Below are positions 25,376 through 34,629 of a stretch of DNA of 64,000 nucleotides, piece by piece (positions within the stretch are counted from its first letter, which is position 1; every line of letters begins with the position of its first letter). Made by a program: the position numbers and the translations under genes. The DNA lies in contig JBPBQV010000011.1 of NCBI GenBank assembly GCA_050955045.1, positions 99,472 through 163,471 of the forward strand, given 5' to 3'. This stretch comes from Mucilaginibacter_A sp050955045 (GTDB taxonomy: Bacteria; Bacteroidota; Bacteroidia; Sphingobacteriales; Sphingobacteriaceae). The notes beneath the pieces are model-generated. The model ran no database searches. It worked only from the letters and a program-made list of their open reading frames with translations, and was not told the origin of the DNA.

Positions 25376-26134
25376 TTAAACAGCTGGTACGTAACCTTCT
25401 GTAGTTTCCAAAACCATTTGTTCATCAACTAAAATTCGTCCGCAATGTTCGCAAACAATGATTTTTTTACGCTGACGAATATCTGCCTGACGTTGTGGCG
25501 GAATCTCATTGAAACATCCCGAGCAAGCATCACGCTCAATGGTAACTACAGCCAGTCCGTTTTTAGCGTTGCCTCTTAAACGGCCATAAGCAAACATCAA
25601 ACGATCTTCAATATTCTTTTTAGATTGCTCTGCTTGTGTAGTATATTCGCTTTCTTCTTTTTCAGTTTCAGAAGTTATCGTACCTAATTCTGCTTTTTTA
25701 AGTTCAAAATCCTTACGTCTGTCTTCCAAATCAGCCAAAGCTTTTTCGTAAACCTGTGTTTTAGTAGCAATTTCGTAACCCAGTTCTTTAATTTTTTTCT
25801 CGCTTACCTGAACATCAAGTCCTTGAATTTCGATTTCTTTTTGAATCGCATCATATTCGCGGTTATTTTTAACCTCGCCTAATTGCGCTTCGTATTTTTT
25901 GGTGTTGGTTTGTGCTTCTTTTATCAGGTTTTTTCTGGTAACCACAGCATCTTCCGAATCATCCAGATCATTTTTAATTTTCTGAATTCGGGTTTCCAAA
26001 CCAGCAACTTCATCTTCCAGATCGCTTACTTCCATCGGAAGTTCGCCTCTTACCTGTCTGATTCTGTCGATTTTGGTGTGGATAGTTTGTAGTTCGTATA
26101 AAGCTTTCAGCTTTTGTTCTACTGTTTGTTCCAT
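25376..26134 (-). CDS. Coiled-coil protein with C4 zinc ribbon
   Basis: 252 residues. Residues 1-190 or so form a long antiparallel coiled-coil hairpin rich in Glu, Lys and Gln; the C-terminus has two CxxC knuckles (CSGCFNEIPP and CEHCGRILVDE), a zf-RING_7-type zinc ribbon. The architecture is that of the C4-type zinc ribbon family (CT398-like), proposed to contact RNA polymerase sigma-54 or nucleic acid in some bacteria; here the role is unknown. Its start codon overlaps the stop of the Nif3-like gene by one base, as in many other Bacteroidota, so the two are cotranscribed. Confidence 0.9.
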   Translation of the reverse strand: MEQTVEQKLKALYELQTIHTKIDRIRQVRGELPMEVSDLEDEVAGLETRIQKIKNDLDDSEDAVVTRKNLIKEAQTNTKKYEAQLGEVKNNREYDAIQKEIEIQGLDVQVSEKKIKELGYEIATKTQVYEKALADLEDRRKDFELKKAELGTITSETEKEESEYTTQAEQSKKNIEDRLMFAYGRLRGNAKNGLAVVTIERDACSGCFNEIPPQRQADIRQRKKIIVCEHCGRILVDEQMVLETTEGYVPAV

Positions 26135-27231
26135 TAAATTATATATTTGACGGGGTTTGTATTAATTTTTGTTAAACGGATTGCAAAGTTAGGAAATTTT
26201 TTGCTTATAATCTCCGCTAATAATTCCTGCGTAAATTGCTCTGTTTCAAAATGTCCGATATCGGCAATCACCAGTTTTTCTTCCGCATCAAAAAACTCGT
26301 GATATTTAAAATCTGCTGTTACAAAAATATCTGCGCCAGCACGGATTGCATCCTTCAATAAAAAACTTCCTGAACCGCCGCAAATCGCAACCTTTTTCAC
26401 TTTTTTGCCGGTAAAAACAGTATGACGAATTACTTCTGCTTTCATCTGTATTTTTACGTGCTGCAAAAAAACAAGTTCTTCCTGCGGAGACTCCAGTTCA
26501 CCAATCAATCCGGCACCAACTTCCTGATAAGAATTAGTTATCGGATACAAATCATACGCAACTTCTTCATAAGGATGCGCCAGAATTAAAGCTGTAACAA
26601 TTTGATTTTCCAGGTTTTGCGGATAAATTACATCGATACGGATTTCCTGTTCCTGATGCCTTTTTCCTGCTTCACCTAAAAACGGATTAGCGTTTTCATT
26701 GGCTTTATAAGTTCCTGTTCCGCTGCTAGTGAAACTAACTTCATTGTAATTGCCAATATGGCCGGCACCAGCTGCAAACAAAGCTTCACGCACAACATCT
26801 GCTTGTGCAAGCGGTACAAACGTTGTCAGCTTTTTCAGTAAGTTCTTTTTGGGAGATAAAATCCGGCAGTTTTGTAAACCCAGTTTATCTGCAATGCGCT
26901 TGTTTACACCAGCAGCAACATGATCAAGATTGGTATGAATAGCATAAATAGCGATGCTGTTTTTAATGGCTTTTTCTACAACACGCTCAACATAAGTTTT
27001 GCCGTTAAACTTTTTTAAGCCTTTAAATACAATTGGATGATGCGAAATTATCAACTGACAATTAGTTGCAATTGCTTCATCCACAACAGCTTCTGTACAA
27101 TCCAAAGAAATCAGTGCCAGTTTAATTTCCCGATCGGGAGAACCAACAATTAACCCGGAATTATCGTAATCTTCCTGATAAGCAAGTGGCGCCAGGCTTT
27201 CTAGGTAAGTGGTAATTTCATTCAATTTCAT
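26134..27231 (-). CDS. Nif3-like dinuclear metal centre protein (YbgI/YqfO)
   Basis: 365 residues, the long form of the NIF3 family with an inserted middle domain (about 125-245). Metal ligands are in IISHHPIVFKGLKK and YAIHTNLDHVAAGVN, and in the C-terminal VTADFKYHEFFDAEEKLVIADIGHFETEQF. These toroidal hexamers carry two metal ions per subunit; older annotation as GTP cyclohydrolase I type 2 is weakly supported. The start MKLNEITTYLE is standard. An exact dispersed 12-mer of the ACAG form lies inside at 26412-26423 (read as HTVFT). Confidence 0.92.
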   Translation of the reverse strand: MKLNEITTYLESLAPLAYQEDYDNSGLIVGSPDREIKLALISLDCTEAVVDEAIATNCQLIISHHPIVFKGLKKFNGKTYVERVVEKAIKNSIAIYAIHTNLDHVAAGVNKRIADKLGLQNCRILSPKKNLLKKLTTFVPLAQADVVREALFAAGAGHIGNYNEVSFTSSGTGTYKANENANPFLGEAGKRHQEQEIRIDVIYPQNLENQIVTALILAHPYEEVAYDLYPITNSYQEVGAGLIGELESPQEELVFLQHVKIQMKAEVIRHTVFTGKKVKKVAICGGSGSFLLKDAIRAGADIFVTADFKYHEFFDAEEKLVIADIGHFETEQFTQELLAEIISKKFPNFAIRLTKINTNPVKYII

Positions 27232-27260
27232 TGGCTGAAATTAAACCAATTTTTTGCCGA

Positions 27261-27272
27261 TAAAAGAAGTAT
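27261..27272 (+). repeat. Dispersed 12-mer, TAAAAGAAGTAT
   Basis: Exact copy preceded by TTTTTTGCCGA, in the 51-bp gap between the DUF4199 and Nif3-like genes. Confidence 0.88.
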
Positions 27273-27282
27273 TAATTGTTAT

Positions 27283-27699
27283 TCATGATGATTTTTTTGA
27301 ATCCACACGTTTAGAATCTGTCATCAGCAGTAAAGAAACGGCCAGCGCAGAAACTACGCCAACCAATAATGCTGCGAAAATTTTTCCCGAAAAATCATTG
27401 ATAGAACTTTTTGCCACATAATTTATATAGATAATTCCGATGGCCACAGCTACAATTCCGCCGGCAATCAAAATTTTAAAGCTTTCCTGCAAACCTTCAA
27501 AAAAAGTAATATTGCCTGCATTTTCTACATTACGAAATCTTTTTACACCAAAATATAAACCAATAAAAGGAATAAGCACCGAAGTATATTCTACCGGAGA
27601 GGCAGCCTGAAAAGTGGTATAACCCAACAAGTACATTATTAAAATCCACAAGCCGCTTAAAATGCCAATTACTACGCCAAAAATCATTGCATTTTTCAT
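27283..27699 (-). CDS. DUF4199 membrane protein
   Basis: 138 residues with four hydrophobic segments (about 5-24, 38-50, 75-95 and 106-125). It shows the DUF4199 pattern common in Bacteroidota: an N-terminal MKNAMIFGVVIGILSGL, a short central FKRxRxxENAGxITFxEG-like stretch (VKRFRNVENAGNITFFEGLQ) and a C-terminal membrane hairpin. No function is known. It is in line with the Nif3-like and zinc-ribbon genes but separated by 51 bp containing a repeat copy. Confidence 0.82.
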   Translation of the reverse strand: MKNAMIFGVVIGILSGLWILIMYLLGYTTFQAASPVEYTSVLIPFIGLYFGVKRFRNVENAGNITFFEGLQESFKILIAGGIVAVAIGIIYINYVAKSSINDFSGKIFAALLVGVVSALAVSLLLMTDSKRVDSKKSS

Positions 27700-27742
27700 G
27701 ATAAATTATTTAGGTGATATAAAAATGGTTGTATAAACTCAA

Positions 27743-27765
27743 CTTTTAGGTGCTAAAAGAAGCAT
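27743..27765 (+). repeat. Dispersed 12-mer, extended copy
   Basis: CTTTTAGGTGC followed by TAAAAGAAGCAT, the canonical extended form, in the 179-bp divergent gap between the DUF4199 gene and mfd. Confidence 0.9.
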
Positions 27766-27842
27766 CGGTAAAATAGGTTTGATGCTAGGAGAACAAATGG
27801 ATAAAATTTTGTTTTAAAAGGATTTAACTTTTACTAAACCCT

Positions 27843-27871
27843 TTTGCCGAATCTTCTATTTGGTATATTTG
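27843..27871 (+). promoter_or_regulatory. Bacteroidota promoter of mfd
   Basis: TTTG at 27843-27846, 17 bp, then TATATTTG at 27864-27871, which fits the -33/-7 consensus of the primary sigma factor of this phylum. The -7 box ends seven bases before the TTG proposed as the mfd start. Confidence 0.7.
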
Positions 27872-27878
27872 CAACGAT

Positions 27879-30800
27879 TTGAATATCCGTGACATATTAG
27901 AGCGTTACAAGGCAGATAGCCGTGTAAAAAGTTTAGCTCAAATGCTTAACTCGGGCAAAAACCCGCGTGTACATCTCCGTGGTTTGGTTGGCTCCAGTGA
28001 TGCTTTTCTGGCTGTTGCTACCTATTTTTTACAGCATAAACATGCTATTTTTGTTCTACCGGATCAGGAAGAAGCCGGCTATTTTCAGGCTGATTTGGAG
28101 AATCTGCTGGATAAAGAAATTCTGCATTTCCCATCTTCTTACCGCAAAGGCTTTGATTTTACGCAGCCAGACAGCAGCCATGTTTTGGCTCGTGCCGAAG
28201 TTTTGAATGAGCTGAACCATGCTTCGGAGTTTGGAAACCTGATTGTAACTTACCCGGAAGCACTGGCAGAAAAGGTAATTAACCGTGCCTCTCTAGAAAA
28301 AAATACGCTGGAAATTGCAGTGCAAAACAAGCTCAGCATTGATTTTATCAATGAGTTTTTGATTGAATATGATTTTGACCGCGTTGATTTTGTGTACAGT
28401 CCGGGCCAATTCTCTATCCGTGGCGGCATTGTCGATATTTTTTCTTTTTCGCATGATTTGCCTTACCGCGTAGAGTTTTTTGGTGATTTCATCGAATCCA
28501 TCCGGACTTTTGAAATCGAAAGTCAGCTTTCTGTTGAGCAAGTGAGAACGATTACAATTGTGCCGAATGTGCAATCCAAATTTTTGACAGAAAACAATAT
28601 TTCCCTGCTGGAATATGTAGATGCTGATACTGCGATTTGGATAAAAGATGTGCAGTTTACGCTGGACATTATTCAAGAAGGTTACAAAAAAGCAACGCAA
28701 CTTTGGAAAGCTTTGCCGGTAACTGAAAAAAATCAAAATCAGGATTGGATTGACCCGATTTACAGTTTTTGCACCGAAAAAATGATTGCTGATCAGCTAC
28801 AGGATTTTAGTGTGGTAGAGTTTGGCAAGCAGTTTTTTTATCAGGCAGATCAAACCATTAGTTTTGATATCCGGCCGCAACCTTCGTTCAATAAAGATTT
28901 TAGCCTGCTCATTCACAACATTAAAAATAATGATGCGGAAAAGATTGAAAACCTGATTTTAACGGATTCTACCAAGCAAATTGAGCGTTTGTACGCCATT
29001 TTTGATGACTTGGATAAAACGGCCAAGTTTACGCCGATACCGGTTTCTATCCGCGAAGGCTTTGTGGATCGGGAACAGAAAATAGCTTGTTATACTGACC
29101 ATCAGATTTTTGACCGTTACTATAAATACAAGCTTAAAAAAGGCTATCAGAAATCACAGGCCATCACTTTAAAAGAACTGCGTGAACTAAAACCGGGCGA
29201 TTATGTAACGCATATTGATCACGGAATCGGCAAATATGCCGGTTTGGAAAAAGTGGAAGTAAACGGTAAATCACAGGAAATGATCCGTTTGATTTATGCG
29301 GATAACGATTTGCTTTACGTCAACATCAACTCTTTAAACCGCATTTCCAAGTTCAGCGGAAAAGAGGGAACAATGCCTAAAATGAATAAATTAGGCACAG
29401 ATACCTGGGACCGTCTCAAAAAAACAACAAAAAAAAAAGTTAAGGATATTGCCCGCGACCTGATTAAGTTATATGCAGTCAGGAAAGCGCAAGTTGGTAA
29501 TTCGTTTTCGCCGGATAGTTATCTGCAAAATGAACTCGAAGCTTCTTTTATCTATGAAGATACGCCGGACCAGGAAAAAGCGACTGCCGATTTAAAACGC
29601 GATATGGAATCGCCACATCCGATGGACCGTTTGATTTGCGGTGATGTTGGTTTTGGTAAAACGGAAGTAGCTATCCGCGCTGCTTTTAAAGCCGTTGCAG
29701 ATAGCAAGCAGGTTGCCGTACTTGTTCCGACAACCATTTTAGCAGCTCAACATTTTAAAACGTTTTCAGAGCGTTTAAAAGACTTTCCCTGTACTATTGA
29801 TTATGTAAACCGTTTTAAATCGTCCAAGCAAATAAAAGACACCTTGCAGAATGTGGCGGATGGAAAAGTTGATATTTTAATCGGTACACATCGCTTAGTA
29901 AGCAAAGATGTAAAGTTTAAAGATTTGGGATTGATGATCATCGATGAGGAGCAAAAATTCGGCGTATCAACCAAAGAAAAGCTGAAACAGATGCGGATAA
30001 ATGTAGATACGCTGACTTTAACCGCCACACCAATTCCACGTACGCTGCATTTTTCTTTGATGGGCGCGAGAGATTTATCCATCATCTCCACACCACCGCC
30101 AAACCGCCAGCCCGTTGTTACTGAATTGCATGTTTTTAATGATAAACTGATTAAAGAAGCGGTTGAGTTTGAAGTAAACCGCGGCGGACAAATTTTTTTT
30201 ATCCATAACCGCGTGCAGGATTTAGCGCAATTAGGCGGAATGATCCATAAATTGGTGCCGAAAGCAAGCGTTGGAATTGCGCACGGACAGCTGGAAGGCG
30301 ATGCGCTGGAAGATGTGATGCTGAAGTTTGTAAACGGCGAGTTTGATGTGCTTGTTGCTACCACGATTATTGAAGCTGGCTTAGATATTCCAAATGCCAA
30401 TACAATCATCATTAACCACGCGCACATGTTTGGTTTAAGTGATTTGCACCAGATGCGTGGCCGTGTTGGCCGGAGCAATAAAAAAGCGTTTTGTTATTTA
30501 TTGAGTCCGCCGTTATCAACCTTAACTTCCGAAGCAAGAAAAAGGTTAAGTGCGATTGAAGAATTTTCTGATCTCGGTAGCGGTTTTAATGTTGCGATGC
30601 GCGATTTGGATATTCGCGGAAGCGGAAATTTATTAGGTGCAGAGCAAAGTGGTTTTATTGCAGAAATTGGCTTTGAAATGTATCATAAAATTTTGGATGA
30701 AGCAATTCAGGAACTAAAAGACGAAGAATTTGCAGGCGTTTTTCAAAATGAAAAACCGCGTCCATATGTTTCTTTTACACAGATTGATACCGATTTAGAA

Positions 30801-31235
30801 CTGCTGATTCCGGATGAATATGTAACCAGTATTGCAGAACGATACAACTTATACACCGAGCTTTCCAAGTTAGAAAACGAAACTGAGCTGCAAGCTTTTG
30901 CAAAACAATTGGAAGACCGTTTCGGACCAATTCCTCGTCCTGTTCGTGATATGCTGAATACTGTACGATTGCAATGGCTGGGCAAAGCAATTGGGTTTGA
31001 AAAAGTATCTCTTAAAAAAAGTATTCTGCGCGGTTATTTTATTGCTAACCAGCAATCGCCTTATTTTGAAAGTGGTTCATTCCATCGGATTTTACAATTT
31101 GTGCAGGATAATCCGCGAAGGTGCAATCTGAAAGAAGTAAAAAACAGTTTGCGTATTAGTTTTGAAGGCATTAAAACGATAGATGAAGCAGTAGCAGTTT
31201 TGCAGGAAATGGCAGGGCAACCGGCTGTTGCTTAG
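27879..31235 (+). CDS. mfd: Transcription-repair coupling factor
   Basis: 1118 residues. Mfd removes RNA polymerase stalled at lesions and recruits UvrA. The domains appear in order: UvrB-like N-terminal region (GLVGSSDAFLAVA... RGGIVDIFSFSHDLPYRVEFFGD), RNA-polymerase-interacting domain (LKPGDYVTHIDHGIGKYAGL), and the translocase with Walker A GDVGFGKTEVA, DEEQ box, TATPIPRT, and the TRG region (GRVGRSNKKAFCYLL), then the C-terminal domain. There is no ATG at the expected start; TTG at 27879 gives the family-like N-terminus NIRDILERYKAD. The next ATG (27942) would cost 21 residues. A promoter ends right before the TTG, so the message may be nearly leaderless or start at the later ATG. Confidence 0.95.
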   Translation: MNIRDILERYKADSRVKSLAQMLNSGKNPRVHLRGLVGSSDAFLAVATYFLQHKHAIFVLPDQEEAGYFQADLENLLDKEILHFPSSYRKGFDFTQPDSSHVLARAEVLNELNHASEFGNLIVTYPEALAEKVINRASLEKNTLEIAVQNKLSIDFINEFLIEYDFDRVDFVYSPGQFSIRGGIVDIFSFSHDLPYRVEFFGDFIESIRTFEIESQLSVEQVRTITIVPNVQSKFLTENNISLLEYVDADTAIWIKDVQFTLDIIQEGYKKATQLWKALPVTEKNQNQDWIDPIYSFCTEKMIADQLQDFSVVEFGKQFFYQADQTISFDIRPQPSFNKDFSLLIHNIKNNDAEKIENLILTDSTKQIERLYAIFDDLDKTAKFTPIPVSIREGFVDREQKIACYTDHQIFDRYYKYKLKKGYQKSQAITLKELRELKPGDYVTHIDHGIGKYAGLEKVEVNGKSQEMIRLIYADNDLLYVNINSLNRISKFSGKEGTMPKMNKLGTDTWDRLKKTTKKKVKDIARDLIKLYAVRKAQVGNSFSPDSYLQNELEASFIYEDTPDQEKATADLKRDMESPHPMDRLICGDVGFGKTEVAIRAAFKAVADSKQVAVLVPTTILAAQHFKTFSERLKDFPCTIDYVNRFKSSKQIKDTLQNVADGKVDILIGTHRLVSKDVKFKDLGLMIIDEEQKFGVSTKEKLKQMRINVDTLTLTATPIPRTLHFSLMGARDLSIISTPPPNRQPVVTELHVFNDKLIKEAVEFEVNRGGQIFFIHNRVQDLAQLGGMIHKLVPKASVGIAHGQLEGDALEDVMLKFVNGEFDVLVATTIIEAGLDIPNANTIIINHAHMFGLSDLHQMRGRVGRSNKKAFCYLLSPPLSTLTSEARKRLSAIEEFSDLGSGFNVAMRDLDIRGSGNLLGAEQSGFIAEIGFEMYHKILDEAIQELKDEEFAGVFQNEKPRPYVSFTQIDTDLELLIPDEYVTSIAERYNLYTELSKLENETELQAFAKQLEDRFGPIPRPVRDMLNTVRLQWLGKAIGFEKVSLKKSILRGYFIANQQSPYFESGSFHRILQFVQDNPRRCNLKEVKNSLRISFEGIKTIDEAVAVLQEMAGQPAVA

Positions 31236-31245
31236 AAAGTATCGA

Positions 31246-31257
31246 TAAAAGAAGTAT
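31246..31257 (+). repeat. Dispersed 12-mer, TAAAAGAAGTAT
   Basis: Exact copy preceded by TATCGA, eleven bases after the mfd stop. A variant copy of opposite orientation lies at 31377, so the convergent mfd/GH88 gap is bracketed by an inverted pair. Confidence 0.88.
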
Positions 31258-31376
31258 TTACTAGTGCTGGATGTGATTTAACCAAAAGGACGGCCGTTTA
31301 ATTATTCTATGCTGTATTTTAGAGCTTAAACTTGCTTTTTTTGTTGAAAACTATAAATATTTAACATAATCTAATA

Positions 31377-31398
31377 ATGCTTCTCTTATCGACTAAAA
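31377..31398 (-). repeat. Dispersed 12-mer, one-mismatch extended copy
   Basis: ATGCTTCTCTTA then TCGACTAAAA; one base differs from the core while the flank is kept. It lies just beyond the GH88 stop. Confidence 0.75.
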
Positions 31399-31401
31399 AC
31401 T

Positions 31402-32625
31402 TCACAAAGGCTTGCTTTTATTGAGGTTCTGATAACGAATCATAGCTTCCACAAAATAATAATCAGCATAAGTAAGTGGTACATCAACTTCTGTATTTTG
31501 CGGAATATGGCCAACGCTGTGTTCCAGAATAAAGCCACCGTTTGTGCCTGCTTTTGCTTTATATTGATTGGATGAAAGGTTTTGAAGCATCGTTTGTGCA
31601 GTAGAAAAATACAACTGGCTGTCTTTCTGATCTGCATATCGGCACAACTCTAAAAAAGCAGAAGCCATCACCGAAGCTGCCGAAGCATCGCGCAAAGCAT
31701 TCGGAATGTTGGGCGCATTAAAATCCCAGTAAGGTATTTTATCTTTGGGCAGATTGGGATTTTGCAGGATAAAAGAAGCTATATGATTAGCTTGATCGAG
31801 ATACTTTTTGTCCTTTGTTTCACGGTACATCACCGTGTAACCGTATAAACCCCAAGCCTGTCCGCGCGCCCAGGCTGATTCATCTGCATAACCTTGCGCT
31901 GTTCTTTTTTGCTGAACGGCTCCAGTTTCCGGATTGTAATTGATCACGTGATACGAGCTGTAATCCGGCCGGAAATGATTTTTCATCGTGGTGTTGGCAT
32001 GTGTAACGGCAATCTTGTAAAAAGAAGAATCGCCGGTAACTCTGGTTGCCCAAAACAGCAGTTCCAAATTCATCATGTTATCAATAATTACTAAGTATTC
32101 CGGCTTGCTGGAATCCCAGGATTTGATACAGCTAACTTTTGGATCAAAACGCGTGGAAAGCGATTTGGCACTGTTGATCAGAATTTGCTTGTATTCTGGT
32201 TTTGGTTCGATTTTCCCCGCATTACCAAAGCTGCAATACATCATAAAACCTAAATCGTGCGTGCTTTTGTTGTACTGCTCTTTCTGCAGGATGTTCAGCA
32301 TCCGGTTTGCTTCCGTTAATAAAGCCTGATCTTTTGTTTGCTGATACAAATACAGCAGCGTTCCCGGATAAAAGCCGCTGCACCACCAGCCCGAACCGCT
32401 TGTTTCCTGCTTTTTGGTATCCGGATGATAGGTTTTAGGAAACTGATCTTGCGGCAATTCCTTCATCAAAACTTTGTATTGCGCATCTGCATCTTTAAAG
32501 TTTTGATTGATGGTTTGCAACAGCTTTTTATCCTGCTTAAAAGAAGTATTTTTTTGAGCGGTACAAGGAATTGAAAAGCCGATACAGCTAATTAATCCTA
32601 TAAAAAAAGTCGATCTAAATTTCAT
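31402..32625 (-). CDS. Secreted glycoside hydrolase family 88 (unsaturated uronyl hydrolase)
   Basis: 407 residues with a signal peptide (to about CTAQ, residue 24) and the alpha/alpha six-barrel of GH88. Segments: GSGWWCSGFYPGTLLYLY, STHDLGFMMYCSFG with the conserved HDLGF aspartate, IDNMMNLELLFWAT, and YADESAWARGQAWGLYGY. These enzymes remove the unsaturated uronic acid left at oligosaccharide ends by polysaccharide lyases. The next gene upstream (28 bp) is a BNR_4 propeller; the pair looks like a two-gene unit for a rhamnose/uronate-containing glycan, but no SusC/D or regulator is present. An exact dispersed 12-mer lies at 32538-32549 (read as NTSFK). Confidence 0.88.
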   Translation of the reverse strand: MKFRSTFFIGLISCIGFSIPCTAQKNTSFKQDKKLLQTINQNFKDADAQYKVLMKELPQDQFPKTYHPDTKKQETSGSGWWCSGFYPGTLLYLYQQTKDQALLTEANRMLNILQKEQYNKSTHDLGFMMYCSFGNAGKIEPKPEYKQILINSAKSLSTRFDPKVSCIKSWDSSKPEYLVIIDNMMNLELLFWATRVTGDSSFYKIAVTHANTTMKNHFRPDYSSYHVINYNPETGAVQQKRTAQGYADESAWARGQAWGLYGYTVMYRETKDKKYLDQANHIASFILQNPNLPKDKIPYWDFNAPNIPNALRDASAASVMASAFLELCRYADQKDSQLYFSTAQTMLQNLSSNQYKAKAGTNGGFILEHSVGHIPQNTEVDVPLTYADYYFVEAMIRYQNLNKSKPL

Positions 32626-32629
32626 GTGG

Positions 32630-32641
32630 TAAAAACAGTAT
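32630..32641 (+). repeat. Dispersed 12-mer, TAAAAACAGTAT form
   Basis: Exact copy in the 28-bp gap between the GH88 and BNR_4 genes, four bases before the GH88 start codon. Confidence 0.85.
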
Positions 32642-32653
32642 AGCTGTTAATTT

Positions 32654-33973
32654 CTATTTGATTTTTGGTTTCCATTCCAGTACCTGAACCATTTGCGGCG
32701 GCACGTTTGCTTTTCCTTCGCCGTCCAGTTGTTCTACTTTTTCTAAAAAAATATTTAAAATGCCTTTCTCCTTCCATAATTCTGTATCGTAGGAAGGTTC
32801 CCAGGAACCGATAAATTGGTTTGTTAAATCCTGAACCTTCCATTTCCCTTTTTTAATATCCGTACAAACCGCTGCCGAAACTTTGCTTCCGCGTTCTTCA
32901 TCTCTGAACAATAATATTGCAGATAATTTATTTCCATGCTGAGCAGCAACAATTTGCGGACGGGAAATCGGAATGCTCTTCGTTCCGCCGCCGCTTAAAC
33001 TGAATGCCGTTTTACGAAAGCCTAAATTCTGAATTTTCCAGCTCTGCCCGTCTTGATAAACTACGTGATATTGCGGAATTTCTGATCCGGCTTCCCGCCA
33101 GTAAGTTGCAATAAACGGATGGCCAGCAGCATCTGTGGTCATAGAAGTCTGGTTGATCAGTTCGCTTTTCTGCGGAATTTTAACCGCATATTCTGCCGTT
33201 GCTTCTGTTATTGGCAGCTGATATTTTTCTCCGGTTGATTTTTCCCATGTTTTGCCACCATCGGTTGAGCGTGCATAAGCCAGGTCATGGTTGCTGGCCA
33301 CATCCGGACTTTCGCGCCAAACCCAGGAAATATGAATCGTGCCTTTTACATCTACACAAGTTTGTGGATAAGGGTTTCGTTGCCCTTCGCCACTGATCAG
33401 ATTATTTTCCAGCTGCGCCCATTGCTGGGTTTTGGTATCGTATTTATTAATGATCAAATCGCCTTGTCCCGATTTGCCGTCTCGGTAAAAAAATAGCAAA
33501 TTCCCATCCGGCAGTTTATAAAATTCGGGGTAAGTAACTTGGTTTTCTTTGATGCCGGTCATGCTTTTTTTATCACCTAAAATTAGTGATTCCGGAGAAA
33601 TACTTCTGCAATAACGCAGCGGATTGCCGTGATGATCCCAGGAAAGATGCAGAAATCCAGCACCATCAACCATTAAAGCAATGGTGTTATGCGCATCAGC
33701 AGCGTTGCCCTGATATTGTGTTTTCTGTAATTGCCATTTTTGTGAATCTGATTTTCTTTTGCCCAAAACCACAAACCTGTCTTTATTATAAAAAGCAATG
33801 AATTGTGTATCCCGAAAAGTTACCAGCGAATTTTTACGGAAAACAACCACGTTAACAGAGGTATTAGCCCAAGCTTTTGCAACTGGAATAAGTTTTTGTG
33901 CTGAAGAAGAAAGGCTCAGAGCCATGAAAAACAGCAAACAAAAAGAACCTGCTGTGATGCTGTTTTTATACAT
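32654..33973 (-). CDS. Secreted BNR_4-type beta-propeller glycan-active protein
   Basis: 439 residues with a signal peptide ending ALSLSSSAQ. It matches the BNR_4 repeat family: DAHNTIALMVDGAGFLHLSWDHHGNPLRY, TYPEFYKLPDGNLLFFYRDG, IHISWVWRESPDVASNHDLAYARSTDGGKTW (an Asp-box), and PISRPQIVAAQHG. This seven-bladed propeller is shared by alpha-L-rhamnosidases of GH145 and ulvan lyases of PL24/PL25; which of the two applies cannot be decided by eye. Together with the GH88 gene it suggests attack on a glycan with L-rhamnose next to glucuronate. A near copy of the extended repeat is embedded at 33561 (one core mismatch, TCACCTAAAA kept). Confidence 0.8.
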   Translation of the reverse strand: MYKNSITAGSFCLLFFMALSLSSSAQKLIPVAKAWANTSVNVVVFRKNSLVTFRDTQFIAFYNKDRFVVLGKRKSDSQKWQLQKTQYQGNAADAHNTIALMVDGAGFLHLSWDHHGNPLRYCRSISPESLILGDKKSMTGIKENQVTYPEFYKLPDGNLLFFYRDGKSGQGDLIINKYDTKTQQWAQLENNLISGEGQRNPYPQTCVDVKGTIHISWVWRESPDVASNHDLAYARSTDGGKTWEKSTGEKYQLPITEATAEYAVKIPQKSELINQTSMTTDAAGHPFIATYWREAGSEIPQYHVVYQDGQSWKIQNLGFRKTAFSLSGGGTKSIPISRPQIVAAQHGNKLSAILLFRDEERGSKVSAAVCTDIKKGKWKVQDLTNQFIGSWEPSYDTELWKEKGILNIFLEKVEQLDGEGKANVPPQMVQVLEWKPKIK

Positions 33974-33990
33974 TTTTTTGAATACTATTC

Positions 33991-34539
33991 TTACTGTACA
34001 ACCTGATAAATCTCATTCAGATTTCGACCTAAACCTTTGTAATCCAAACCATAACCAACCACAAACTTGTTTTCAATTTCAAAAGCCACATAATTAAGTT
34101 CTTCAATCTGATGCTCCATCGCATCCGGCTTGTAAAGTAATGTAGCAATGCTAATAGATGCCGGATTTCGTGTTTTCAACTTATCAATAATAAAACGCAT
34201 CGTGTTGCCGGTATCAACAATATCTTCTACAATAATCAAATGCCGGTCGGCAACATCCATTTTTAAATCGTAATCTTCGGTGATTATACGCTTACTTTGC
34301 ATGCCGCCATGATAGGATGAAACCTTCATAAAAGCAATCTCGCAATCAACATCAATCTGCTTTATCAAATCAGCCATAAACAAAAAACTGCCGTTTAAAA
34401 TACCTATTAAAACAGGTTTTTTATTGGTAAAAGAAGTATTAATCTGTGCGCCAAGTTCCACAATCCGTTGCTGGATTGTTTCTGCATCGATCATGATTTT
34501 AAACGTTTTATCGGCTACTGTAACTATTTCCGGCATCAT
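33991..34539 (-). CDS. hpt: Hypoxanthine phosphoribosyltransferase
   Basis: 182 residues of the type I phosphoribosyltransferase family; makes IMP or GMP from the free base and PRPP in purine salvage. The PRPP loop VEDIVDTGNTMRFI is clear, as are GILNGSFLFMADLIKQI and, near the end, FVVGYGLDYKGLGRNL. Two tandem ATGs open the frame (34539 and 34536). The gene is 17 bp upstream of the BNR_4 gene on the same strand, yet functionally unrelated. An exact dispersed 12-mer is embedded at 34428-34439 (read as NTSFT). Confidence 0.95.
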   Translation of the reverse strand: MMPEIVTVADKTFKIMIDAETIQQRIVELGAQINTSFTNKKPVLIGILNGSFLFMADLIKQIDVDCEIAFMKVSSYHGGMQSKRIITEDYDLKMDVADRHLIIVEDIVDTGNTMRFIIDKLKTRNPASISIATLLYKPDAMEHQIEELNYVAFEIENKFVVGYGLDYKGLGRNLNEIYQVVQ

Positions 34540-34629
34540 ATTTAGGTTAAATTTTCGCTAAAACTAACCATCTGCAGCTGTTTCTTAAAATCCGTTCGTG
34601 CGGTTAATGTTATCTTTGCGATCAATATT

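Noticed and set aside
29801..30478. 225-codon minus-strand frame inside mfd
   Set aside because: Shadow of the Mfd helicase domain; no start signal or family match.
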